A stretch of 18,860 nt of DNA, from contig JBEKIU010000065.1 of the NCBI GenBank assembly GCA_050011635.1, forward strand, positions 1 through 18,860, in the 5' to 3' direction. This DNA comes from Bog-756 sp050011635. Its GTDB lineage: Bacteria; Actinomycetota; Acidimicrobiia; Acidimicrobiales; RAAP-2. The position numbers were made by a program, and so were the translations under genes. Of this stretch, positions 1-6,305 are shown in pieces. Each line of letters opens with the position of its first letter. Position 1 is the stretch's first letter. Under the pieces are notes generated by a model. That model saw only the letters and a program-made list of their open reading frames with translations, searched no databases and had not been told where the DNA came from.

Positions 1-600
1 GGTGCGCTCGCCGATCCCGATCCGAGACACTGCACCGGCCCGGGTGACGTCGCCCAGCAGCCAGCGGATGAGGTCGATGGCGTGCGATCCGAAGGCCCCG
101 ATCCATCCACCGCCGAGTGACCGGTCGAACAGCCAGCCCCAGGGACGCAGAGGTGTGCGCGAGCCCGAGGTGAAGGCCGTGTAGGCCAAGTGCTCGGGCG
201 GCCCGATGGCGCCGGCTTCGAGCAGCCGGCGCATGGCCAGGCGAGCCGGTTGGCACCGGAACTCGAAGTTGCAGAAATTGAGGACCCCGGCCGCCTCGGC
301 GGCCTCGGTCATGGCCGTGGCCTCGTCCATCGACGTACCGAAGGGTTTGTCACAGAGGACGGCGTGGCCGGCGTCGATGGCCCCGCCCACGTGCTCGGCA
401 TGGAGAAACGGTGGTGAGTGGACCGCCACCAGGTCGACGTCTGACCGGCACAGGGACCTGACCGCGGCCACGTCCCGCGCCGACACCACCTCGACCACGT
501 CGCATCCGGATCCCCGAAAGGCCCCGGCCACCACCCGCGAGCCGAAACCGGTCCCGATGATGCCGATGCGCAGGGGTCGACCGCCGGGGGGGTCGGTCAT
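1..600 (-). CDS. Gfo/Idh/MocA-family NAD(P)-dependent oxidoreductase, partial (C-terminus off the left edge)
   Basis: Reading the complement from the ATG at 600 gives 200 residues without a stop up to base 1, so the 3' end of the gene is missing. Near the N-terminus is a Rossmann nucleotide-binding loop, RIGIIGTGFGSRVV (about residues 11-24). It is followed by VDLVAVHSPP and the family hallmark motif CDKPFG, a variant of EKP in which the lysine is catalytic. The later part, WGWLFDRSLGGGWIGAFGSH, is the start of the GFO_IDH_MocA C-terminal domain. The family oxidises or reduces sugars, inositols and similar hydroxy compounds; the substrate cannot be told. The start ATG overlaps the stop of the upstream gene as ATGA and has no Shine-Dalgarno sequence, so translation is probably coupled. 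It is the third gene of a minus-strand operon that begins with the LLM oxidoreductase. Confidence 0.9.
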   Translation of the reverse strand, partial: MTDPPGGRPLRIGIIGTGFGSRVVAGAFRGSGCDVVEVVSARDVAAVRSLCRSDVDLVAVHSPPFLHAEHVGGAIDAGHAVLCDKPFGTSMDEATAMTEAAEAAGVLNFCNFEFRCQPARLAMRRLLEAGAIGPPEHLAYTAFTSGSRTPLRPWGWLFDRSLGGGWIGAFGSHAIDLIRWLLGDVTRAGAVSRIGIGERT

Positions 601-1238
601 CCCGGTGATGCCGGCACCAGTCGGCGGTACCAGAGCCGCCACGGCGTCTTGTGCCGTTGCCAGACTTCGGGCCCCTTGGCGTAGGGCGGACCGGAATGCC
701 GCCGGTTGGACGCCGCCTGCTCGTCGACCTCGTAGACGGCGAGGAACCGCGGCGCCCCGTGGTATGGCGGTTTCACCTCCCGGCACAGTTCGTACCGGGC
801 GGCCCGCAGCGCATGACGGCGTTCTGCCACCTCGGGGAGGTGGACGTTGGTGTAGAAGTCGTTGAAGACCTCGAGATCGTGGTCCGTGGCGTCAGCCGGG
901 GGGTCGACCCCGAGCAGGTAGATCCCGTAGGGCGCCACGAGGGAGGGGCCGGTCTCCGCCACCCACCGGTAGACCATGGACCACGTCTGGCGGAGCCCCC
1001 CGGTGCCGGGTTCGTCGTCAGCCTGAGGATCGGCGTCGCCGTCCCCGGTCGGGGCGGTGCTCAGGAACCGGGGGGGCCGAAAGCCCCGGGCGGCCACGGC
1101 GATGAGCTCGTAGTGGGCGCCCTCGCCGGGGTCGTGGGGGGCCGACTCCGTGAACGGATCGGCCGCGGTGGGCTCGGCCGAGGCACCGCCACGGACGTCC
1201 CACCCGCTCCACACGGTGAGTGGACCGGGCGGTGCCAC
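597..1238 (-). CDS. EthD-like dimeric alpha/beta-barrel protein (hypothetical)
   Basis: This 213-residue protein starts at a GTG two bases after the TGA of the LLM gene and ends in an ATGA overlap with the oxidoreductase gene, so it is the middle cistron of a coupled operon. The frame is open further upstream, but that extension lies inside the LLM gene. The C-terminal half contains FNDFYTNVHLPEVAERR followed by AARYEL and FLAVYEVDEQ. This resembles EthD/antibiotic-biosynthesis-monooxygenase-like ferredoxin-fold barrels, where a conserved His follows an aromatic-rich strand. The N-terminal half is acidic, proline- and glycine-rich, and carries a second possible barrel half (YELIAVAARGF). A role as an accessory or substrate-handling protein for the neighbouring oxidoreductases is inferred from position only. 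Family assignment is moderate and function unknown. Confidence 0.7.
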   Translation of the reverse strand: MAPPGPLTVWSGWDVRGGASAEPTAADPFTESAPHDPGEGAHYELIAVAARGFRPPRFLSTAPTGDGDADPQADDEPGTGGLRQTWSMVYRWVAETGPSLVAPYGIYLLGVDPPADATDHDLEVFNDFYTNVHLPEVAERRHALRAARYELCREVKPPYHGAPRFLAVYEVDEQAASNRRHSGPPYAKGPEVWQRHKTPWRLWYRRLVPASPG

Positions 1239-1240
1239 CG

Positions 1241-2059
1241 TCAGAGCACCAGGCCGGCGAGCAGGTCCATCGACCGGAGCCAGTCGTCGACATCCCGCCG
1301 CCACGGTGCGGCCACCACGTGCTGGACACCCGCCCCGGTGAACGCGGCCAGCTCATCCCGGATCCGGTCGGGTTCCATGCCCTGGGGATCCCACCCCGTT
1401 CGCAGCGAGATGGGGAAGCTGTCGTCGGGATGGTCACGTCGGATGCGCTCGACGACCGGGCCCACCTGCTCGACGGCCAGCCCCACCGCCTGGTAGCCGT
1501 CGCCCCGCGCCGCAGCCCGCCGGTAGGCGGGCTCGCTGCTCCCTCCGATCCAGATCGGAATCGTCCGGCCCGGCTGCGGGAGGACCCGGAGGTCGTCGAC
1601 GGAGGTGAATCGGCCGTGGAAGGTGAGCGGATCCTCGGACCAGGCCTGCCGGAACAGGTCCACCGCCTCGTCGAGCCGCGCCCCGCGGTTGTGGAAGTCG
1701 TAGCCCAGGGCCGTGTACTCCGCCTCCGACCATCCGACACCCACGGCCACGGTCAGGCGGCCGGCCGAGAGGACATCGAGGCTGGCCAGCTCGTTGGCCA
1801 ACTCGAGCGGATTGTGCATGGGCACGACGAGGACGCTCGTGCCCAGCCCGATGCGGTCGGTCACCGCCGCCGCCCACGTCAGCGCGACCAGCGGGTCGAG
1901 AAGGTACGGCGACGGATAGCTCTGGGCCCCGGGGTGCACGATGTGGTCGCTGACCCAGACGTCGGCGAAGCCGAGCTCCTCGGCGTGTCTCGCCGCCCGG
2001 GTCATGGCATCCGGCCCGGCCACTCGTCCGTACTGGGGTAGGTGGACTCCGACTCGCAT
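1241..2059 (-). CDS. LLM-class F420-dependent-type oxidoreductase
   Basis: The protein has 272 residues and the luciferase-like monooxygenase (TIM-barrel) fold. It begins MRVGVHLPQYG and continues with AARHAEELGFADVWVSDH, DRIGLGTSVLVVP, NPLELANELASLD, AGRLTVAVGVGW, a LTFHGRF segment and IPIWIGG. This motif order is typical of actinobacterial F420-dependent LLM proteins (TIGR03619-like subgroup), which transfer hydride between deazaflavin F420 and an organic substrate. F420 rather than FMN use is inferred from the subgroup. A TAGGGT -10-like hexamer ends nine bases before the ATG, implying a leader of only a few bases. It is the first gene of the three-gene minus-strand operon and is divergent from the methyltransferase at 2191. 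Confidence 0.9.
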   Translation of the reverse strand: MRVGVHLPQYGRVAGPDAMTRAARHAEELGFADVWVSDHIVHPGAQSYPSPYLLDPLVALTWAAAVTDRIGLGTSVLVVPMHNPLELANELASLDVLSAGRLTVAVGVGWSEAEYTALGYDFHNRGARLDEAVDLFRQAWSEDPLTFHGRFTSVDDLRVLPQPGRTIPIWIGGSSEPAYRRAAARGDGYQAVGLAVEQVGPVVERIRRDHPDDSFPISLRTGWDPQGMEPDRIRDELAAFTGAGVQHVVAAPWRRDVDDWLRSMDLLAGLVL

Positions 2060-2068
2060 CGGAGCCAG

Positions 2069-2074
2069 ACCCTA
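2069..2074 (-). promoter_or_regulatory. Predicted -10 element of the LLM operon
   Basis: The complement reads TAGGGT, matching the actinobacterial TANNNT -10 consensus. It ends nine bases before the ATG at 2059. With the usual 6-7-base discriminator the transcript would start about two bases before the start codon. No convincing -35 is visible. This is prediction by pattern only. Confidence 0.45.
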
Positions 2075-2177
2075 CCCGCCGACCGTCGGGACGCGCCGGG
2101 GGACGCCGGCGTCGCGTCGGGTTCGGCCGGGCCGTACGCCGCGCGGTAGCCGGCGGCTTGTCGGAGGCCCGATCCTC

Positions 2178-2183
2178 TAGCGT
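2178..2183 (+). promoter_or_regulatory. Predicted -10 element giving a leaderless methyltransferase mRNA
   Basis: TAGCGT fits TANNNT and is followed by seven bases and then the ATG at 2191. A transcript starting at or next to that A would be leaderless. This supports the ATG at 2191 over the in-frame TTG at 2158, which lies upstream of the hexamer. Confidence 0.5.
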
Positions 2184-2190
2184 CGTCCGG

Positions 2191-2901
2191 ATGGAGGAGG
2201 AAATCGACTGGGACCAGGAGGCGGACAATTGGGTCCTGTGGGCCCGGACCCCCGGCCACGACGCCTACTGGCAGTACCACGACAGTTTCTTCGACCGGAT
2301 CGTGCCCGGACCCGGCCGGTGCACCGTGGAGGTCGGATGCGGTGAGGGCAGGGTGGCCCGCGATCTCGCCGCCCGCGGCCACCGGGTGGTGGGTGTCGAC
2401 CGGTCACGCCGCCTCCTGCACTACGCCCGCGACGCCGACCCGGCGGGCTCGTATGTGCTGGCCAACGCGGCCCGCCTGCCCATCGCCGATGCCAGCTGTG
2501 ACCTCGTGGTCGCCTACAACGTACTCATGGACGTGGCCGACATGCCCACCACGGTGAGCGAGGCGGCCCGGGTGCTCGAGCCCGGAGGCCGGCTGTGCAT
2601 CTGCATCACCCACCCGGTCAGCGACGCCGGCCGGTTCGTGGGCTCCGGGGCGGGCTCGGTGTTCGAGATCACCGACTCCTACTTCGGGCGGCGGCGGTTC
2701 GAGGGAACGTTCGAGCGCGACGGGCTGACCATCACCTTCCGGGGCTGGAGCACGGCACTGGAGGACTACCTGGGCGCCTTCGAGCGGGCCGGCCTTCTGG
2801 TCGAGGCCCTCCGGGAGCCCCGGCCGGTGGCCACCACCGGTCGCCACGCCCCCTGGCACCGCGTACCGCTCTTTCTCACCATGCGGTTGGTCAAGCCGTG
2901 A
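2191..2901 (+). CDS. Class I SAM-dependent methyltransferase
   Basis: The 236-residue protein carries the SAM-binding motif I as VEVGCGEGR (about residues 46-54). An acidic residue ends strand 2 in VVGVD (Asp70), followed by NAARLPIADASCDLVVAYNVLMDV (motifs II/III) and ARVLEPGGRLCICITHP, the usual post-III segment of Methyltransf_11/UbiE-type enzymes. The C-terminal part, with FEITDSYFG and GWSTALEDYLGAFERAGL, is the substrate-recognition region, and the substrate is unknown. The ATG at 2191 was chosen over an in-frame TTG 33 bases upstream because a -10-like TAGCGT sits seven bases before it. The gene stands alone: it is divergent from the LLM operon and convergent, with a 19-base gap, with the gene at 2921. 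Confidence 0.88.
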   Translation: MEEEIDWDQEADNWVLWARTPGHDAYWQYHDSFFDRIVPGPGRCTVEVGCGEGRVARDLAARGHRVVGVDRSRRLLHYARDADPAGSYVLANAARLPIADASCDLVVAYNVLMDVADMPTTVSEAARVLEPGGRLCICITHPVSDAGRFVGSGAGSVFEITDSYFGRRRFEGTFERDGLTITFRGWSTALEDYLGAFERAGLLVEALREPRPVATTGRHAPWHRVPLFLTMRLVKP

Positions 2902-2920
2902 AGGTGGCGTGCTGGCGGGA

Positions 2921-3736
2921 TCACGGTCCGGGGAAGGCGTCGGCGAAGGCTTCCCCGAAGGCGGTGTCACCGGTGATGCGAAGGGGTCGGAGGAGAGGAC
3001 GGCCGAGCAGCAGGGCCAGGAGATCCCGGCTGGTGGCTTCGATCACCGCCCGGGCCGGGACGCCCGGGTCGGCCGGAGTGGACTCGACCTCTGCACCCCG
3101 CACGCCGATCCGGTAGCCGGGCCCGTCCGAGGCGACCAGGAGCCAGGCCCCCTCGAGGGTGGCGTCGAAGGGGCGACGGTTCACCCGCCGGACGTTGAGC
3201 CGGTCGAGCCGACCGGGCAGGGCCGTCCGGACGAACAGCTCGCTCCAGTCGGCCAACCCCAGCCCGAGGTCCGAACCGTGGACCTCCACTTCGGTGAGCC
3301 TGAACACCGGGAGCTGGGCAAGGGCCATGGACCCGAGGTCGGGATTGTCCGACGGTTCCACGACCCGGGTTCCCCACTGGTCTGGGCCGAGCGACGACCA
3401 CAGGTCGTGCAACCCGTTGCCGAGGTCGGCCAACGAGGCGACGACATCGGTGGGACCTTCCCCGTCGCCGGGCACCAGCGTGCCGGGACGCTGCCGATCT
3501 CGTCCCTCCGGGTAGAAGGCGACCGGCTGACCGGACAGTGCCCCGGCGGTCATGCGCCGGAGCGTGTCGGCCCCGTACCTGAGGTGGCAGGCGATGGTGA
3601 GGCGGCTCCACCCCGGGAGCCCGGACGCGGCGTGGAGCGCCCCGTCGTCGAGGGCACCGAGGGCGGCCACGATCTCCGCGGTCCGGCCGGCCACGGCCGC
3701 GTCCAACCGTTGCGGCGATGCCTCGACCTCCTCCAC
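2921..3736 (-). CDS. Maleylpyruvate isomerase-family mycothiol-dependent enzyme
   Basis: This 271-residue protein has the DinB-like four-helix N-terminal domain (MDMPI_N) and a smaller C-terminal domain. The expected metal ligands are visible: His51 in TIACHLRYG, and Glu149 and His153 in LTEVEVHGSD. Their spacing matches the Zn site of the characterised mycothiol-dependent maleylpyruvate isomerase (His, then Glu-x3-His). The family uses mycothiol as thiol cofactor for isomerisation or conjugation; the substrate here is unknown. I prefer the GTG at 3736 to the in-frame GTG at 3754 because a CATACT hexamer lies exactly six bases before 3736, while 3754 would be upstream of it. The gene is divergent from glyA across a repeat-rich control region. 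Confidence 0.85.
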   Translation of the reverse strand: MEEVEASPQRLDAAVAGRTAEIVAALGALDDGALHAASGLPGWSRLTIACHLRYGADTLRRMTAGALSGQPVAFYPEGRDRQRPGTLVPGDGEGPTDVVASLADLGNGLHDLWSSLGPDQWGTRVVEPSDNPDLGSMALAQLPVFRLTEVEVHGSDLGLGLADWSELFVRTALPGRLDRLNVRRVNRRPFDATLEGAWLLVASDGPGYRIGVRGAEVESTPADPGVPARAVIEATSRDLLALLLGRPLLRPLRITGDTAFGEAFADAFPGP

Positions 3737-3742
3737 CGGTGC

Positions 3743-3748
3743 AGTATG
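3743..3748 (-). promoter_or_regulatory. Predicted -10 element for the mycothiol-dependent enzyme gene
   Basis: The complement reads CATACT and is followed by six bases and the GTG at 3736, the same spacing as several other leaderless-looking starts in this window. It overlaps a copy of the TGGCCCAC motif (3747-3754) that recurs upstream of glyA. Confidence 0.4.
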
Positions 3749-3780
3749 GCCCACCGTTGCCCGGTGCCCGCCCTTCGCCC

Positions 3781-3810
3781 GTGGCCCACCGGTGGCCCAC
3801 GGTGGCCCGC
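3781..3810. repeat. Three phased GTGGCCCAC palindromic repeats (possible operator)
   Basis: GTGGCCCAC, an inverted repeat of GTGG and CCAC around a central C, occurs exactly at 3781-3789 and 3792-3800. A one-mismatch copy, GTGGCCCGC, lies at 3802-3810. The spacing is 11 and 10 bases, about one helical turn. A partial copy (TGGCCCAC) lies at 3747-3754 over the divergent promoter. The array ends 13 bases before the glyA -10, so it covers the -35 region. A repressor or activator site is inference; GC-rich low-complexity drift is the alternative. Confidence 0.45.
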
Positions 3811-3823
3811 CCGTGGGTGGGGC

Positions 3824-3829
3824 TATCGT
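3824..3829 (+). promoter_or_regulatory. Predicted -10 element of the glyA operon
   Basis: TATCGT fits TANNNT. With a six-base discriminator the transcript would start at G3836, which is precisely the first base of the riboswitch P1 stem. This coincidence of two independent predictions strengthens both. Confidence 0.6.
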
Positions 3830-3835
3830 TTGGGC

Positions 3836-3916
3836 GGGTCGCTACTGGCGTCAGGGTGGAGCACCACCGGGGACCGACCCTCCGGCAACGTGCCGGACAG
3901 AGCCGTGCGCCTGGGC
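3836..3916 (+). promoter_or_regulatory. ZTP (pfl) riboswitch upstream of glyA
   Basis: The segment matches the pfl/ZTP aptamer, which senses the purine-biosynthesis alarmones ZTP/ZMP when 10-formyl-tetrahydrofolate is short. GGGTCG (3836-3841) pairs with CGACCC (3875-3880) as P1. The conserved ACTGGCG follows. GGTGG (3855-3859) and CCACC (3864-3868) close an AGCA loop as P2, and the conserved CCGGGGA comes next. A variable linker hairpin is formed by TCCGGC (3881-3886) and GCCGGA (3892-3897). The hallmark 3' element GCGCCTGGGC ends at 3916. The Shine-Dalgarno AAGGAG of glyA lies 20 bases further on, and no terminator with a U-tract is visible, so control is probably translational. A glyA gene directly downstream is a classic association of this class. 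Confidence 0.9.
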
Positions 3917-3947
3917 GAACATCCGATGTCGTCCGAAGGAGCACGCC

Positions 3948-5372
3948 ATGCCCGAACCGGCTGTCGCCACCGCCTACCGATCGGCCCTCGAGGTCATCGC
4001 GGCCGCCGAACCGGAGGTGGCCGACGTCATCGCCGGCGAGCTGGCGTCGCAACGTCGCCAGCTGAAGCTCATCGCCTCCGAGAACTACGCCTCGCCGGCG
4101 GTGCTGCTGGCCATGGGCAACTGGCTCTCGGACAAGTACGCCGAGGGCACTCCCGGCCACCGCCTCTACGCCGGATGCGAAATGGTCGACCGGGTCGAGA
4201 CGCTGGCCACCGGGCACGCCACGGCCCTCTTCGGGGCCGACCATGCCTATGTCCAGCCCCACTCGGGGATCGACGCCAACCTGGTCGCCTACTGGGCCAT
4301 CCTGGCCCGCCGCATCGAGCAGCCCGCCCTGGACGGGGCCGGCGTCCGCCACGTCAACGACCTCGACGCCGAAGGCTGGGGCCGGCTCCGCGCCGGGCTC
4401 CACTCCCAACGCATGATGGGGATGGCGCTCGATGCCGGCGGACATCTGACCCACGGGTTCCGGCCCAACATCTCGGGGAAGCTCTTCGACCAGGCCAGCT
4501 ACGGGGTCGACCCCACCTCCGGTCTCCTCGATTACGGCGCCATCGCCGCCCAGGCCAGAGCGTTCGGCCCCCTGGTGCTGGTGGCCGGGTACTCGGCCTA
4601 TCCACGGAACCCCAACTTCGCCATCCTGGCCGACATCGCCCACGAGGTCGGGGCCACGTTCATGGTCGACATGGCCCACTTCGCCGGGCTGGTGGCCGGA
4701 AAGGTGCTCACCGGCGACCTCGATCCGGTTCCCCACGCCGATGTCGTGACCTCCACCACGCACAAATCGCTGCGGGGCCCGCGCGGTGGGCTGGTGCTGT
4801 GCACGGAGGAGTACGCCCCCTACGTGGACAAGGGGTGCCCGATGGTCCTCGGCGGCCCGCTGCCCCATGTGATGGCGGCCAAGGCCGTGGCCCTGTCCGA
4901 GGCCCGCCGCCCCACCTTCGCCGACTATGCGGCCCGGATCGTGGACAACGCCCGGGCCCTCGCCGACGGGCTGCTGCGCAGAGGGGTCCGACTGGTCACC
5001 GGCGGGACGGACAACCACCTGGTGCTCATGGACGTCGCCACCAGCTTCGGGCTCACCGGTCGGCAGGCCGAGGCCGCGTTGCTCGATGCCGGTGTGGTCA
5101 CCAACCGCAATTCGATCCCGGCCGACGTCAACGGCGCCTGGTACACCTCGGGCATCCGGCTCGGTACCCCGGCGCTCACCACGCTGGGCCTCGGACCCGC
5201 AGAGCTCGACGAGGTGGCCGACGTGATCGTCGGGGCGCTCGGCGCGACCACGCCGGCCACCTCGACGGCACGGGCCAAGTACGTGATCGACCCGCAGCTC
5301 GTCGAGACCTGCCGGGGCCGATGCGCCGATCTGCTCGCCCGCCATCCCCTCTATCCGGAGATCGTGCTGTGA
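3948..5372 (+). CDS. glyA: Serine hydroxymethyltransferase (glycine hydroxymethyltransferase)
   Basis: This 474-residue PLP enzyme interconverts serine plus tetrahydrofolate and glycine plus 5,10-methylene-tetrahydrofolate in the cytosol. Recognisable blocks are LKLIASENYASPAV, DKYAEGTPGHRLYAGCE, YVQPHSGIDANL, GFRPNISGK, VDMAHFAGLVAGKVL and the PLP-lysine motif TSTTHKSLRGPRGG (Lys273). They are followed by NHLVLMDV and GIRLGTPALTT. It belongs to the long actinobacterial form, with an extra segment around residues 120-160 compared with the usual enzyme of about 420 residues. The ATG at 3948 has a good Shine-Dalgarno, AAGGAG at 3936-3941. The frame is open further upstream, but that region is occupied by the riboswitch. 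The TGA overlaps the GTG of the dioxygenase gene, so the two form an operon. Confidence 0.97.
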   Translation: MPEPAVATAYRSALEVIAAAEPEVADVIAGELASQRRQLKLIASENYASPAVLLAMGNWLSDKYAEGTPGHRLYAGCEMVDRVETLATGHATALFGADHAYVQPHSGIDANLVAYWAILARRIEQPALDGAGVRHVNDLDAEGWGRLRAGLHSQRMMGMALDAGGHLTHGFRPNISGKLFDQASYGVDPTSGLLDYGAIAAQARAFGPLVLVAGYSAYPRNPNFAILADIAHEVGATFMVDMAHFAGLVAGKVLTGDLDPVPHADVVTSTTHKSLRGPRGGLVLCTEEYAPYVDKGCPMVLGGPLPHVMAAKAVALSEARRPTFADYAARIVDNARALADGLLRRGVRLVTGGTDNHLVLMDVATSFGLTGRQAEAALLDAGVVTNRNSIPADVNGAWYTSGIRLGTPALTTLGLGPAELDEVADVIVGALGATTPATSTARAKYVIDPQLVETCRGRCADLLARHPLYPEIVL

Positions 5373-6292
5373 CCGACGCCATGGCCGGCAGGCTGCTTTC
5401 CGCGGAGCTCGCCTCCCGATGGAGGACCGACGGGTGGTGCGTCATCGCCGGCGCCTTCTCCGGTGCCGAACTGGCCGATGCTCAGGCCGCGGTCCGCGGG
5501 TTGTTCCCCTCGGCCGAGGAGATGGACGCGGGGGTCGACGATGAGCGCACATCGGTGTGGCGCCGGACAGACGGCGCGCCGTGGCCGGAGTTCCCCTTCG
5601 ACAGCGCGCCGTTGAACCGGCTGGTGGTCAGCGAGGCGCTCATCGACATGGCCCAGGAATTGCTGGCCGTGACCGACGTCCGTCTCTACCAGGCCACCCT
5701 CACGGCCAAATACTCGAATCAGTCCTCCGGGTACAACCAACTCCTCCACACCGACTATCCGAACCACACCATCGTCGTGCCCAGGCCCGACGATGGCTAC
5801 CAGCAGCTCGAGACGTACATCTACCTGAGCGACGTCACGGCCGACGACGGTGCCACCAGGTTGGTCTCGCGCCGGTTGACAGACGGTATCCCCGTCGAAC
5901 GGCACACCCTGCGTTACGACGACTACGCCCACCTCTATGCCGAGCCCGGCGACGCCTCCGGTCCGGCGGGATCGGTGGTGGCCTACCGCCCCGACGTCTA
6001 CCACCGGGCCGTCGACGTGTCAGAGCCCGGCAGGTCCCGGTTCATGCTTCATGTCGCCTACAAGGCGGCCGAGGCCGAGTGGGCCGGCTATCAGGCGTGG
6101 CAGTTCAAAGGCTTCACGCCGGCGTGGCACAACTTCGTCCAGGGGGCCGGTGTCCGCCAGCTGGGTGTCGTCGGATTCCCGGCCCCGGGCCACCCGTACT
6201 GGACAGAGGAGACGTTGCGAGGGGTCCAGGCGCGCTATCCCAACCTCGATATGGATCCGTGGAAGGCCGCATTCACCGTTGGCTCCGGGTAG
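5369..6292 (+). CDS. Phytanoyl-CoA dioxygenase (PhyH)-family Fe(II)/2-oxoglutarate oxygenase
   Basis: Starting at a GTG that overlaps the glyA stop (GTGA), the protein has 307 residues. The N-terminus LASRWRTDGWCVIAGAFSGAELADAQAAV is typical of PhyH proteins. The facial triad is visible as His127-Thr-Asp129 in LLHTDYPNHT and the distal His212 in DVYHRAVD. GRSRFMLHVAY probably supplies the 2-oxoglutarate-binding Arg. ETYIYLSDVTADDGATRLV forms the intervening strands. The enzyme should hydroxylate a small molecule using O2 and 2-oxoglutarate; the substrate is unknown. An ATG 12 bases downstream is an alternative start, but the GTGA overlap favours translational coupling. Its place behind a ZTP riboswitch and glyA suggests a role tied to one-carbon, glycine/serine or purine status (inference). 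Confidence 0.9.
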   Translation: MTDAMAGRLLSAELASRWRTDGWCVIAGAFSGAELADAQAAVRGLFPSAEEMDAGVDDERTSVWRRTDGAPWPEFPFDSAPLNRLVVSEALIDMAQELLAVTDVRLYQATLTAKYSNQSSGYNQLLHTDYPNHTIVVPRPDDGYQQLETYIYLSDVTADDGATRLVSRRLTDGIPVERHTLRYDDYAHLYAEPGDASGPAGSVVAYRPDVYHRAVDVSEPGRSRFMLHVAYKAAEAEWAGYQAWQFKGFTPAWHNFVQGAGVRQLGVVGFPAPGHPYWTEETLRGVQARYPNLDMDPWKAAFTVGSG

Positions 6293-6305
6293 CCGGCCAT
6301 CTGGC

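Noticed and set aside
2967..5345. 792-residue minus-strand open frame antisense to glyA
   Set aside because: Compositionally biased, no domain recognised, and it runs across two genes and a riboswitch on the other strand.
2909..5368. Long plus-strand open frame before the dioxygenase, joining into a 1127-residue ORF
   Set aside because: It overlaps the mycothiol-dependent enzyme, the riboswitch and glyA in another frame. Its translation is low-complexity Arg/Gly/Pro sequence typical of GC-rich shadow frames. Only the part from 5369 is a real protein.
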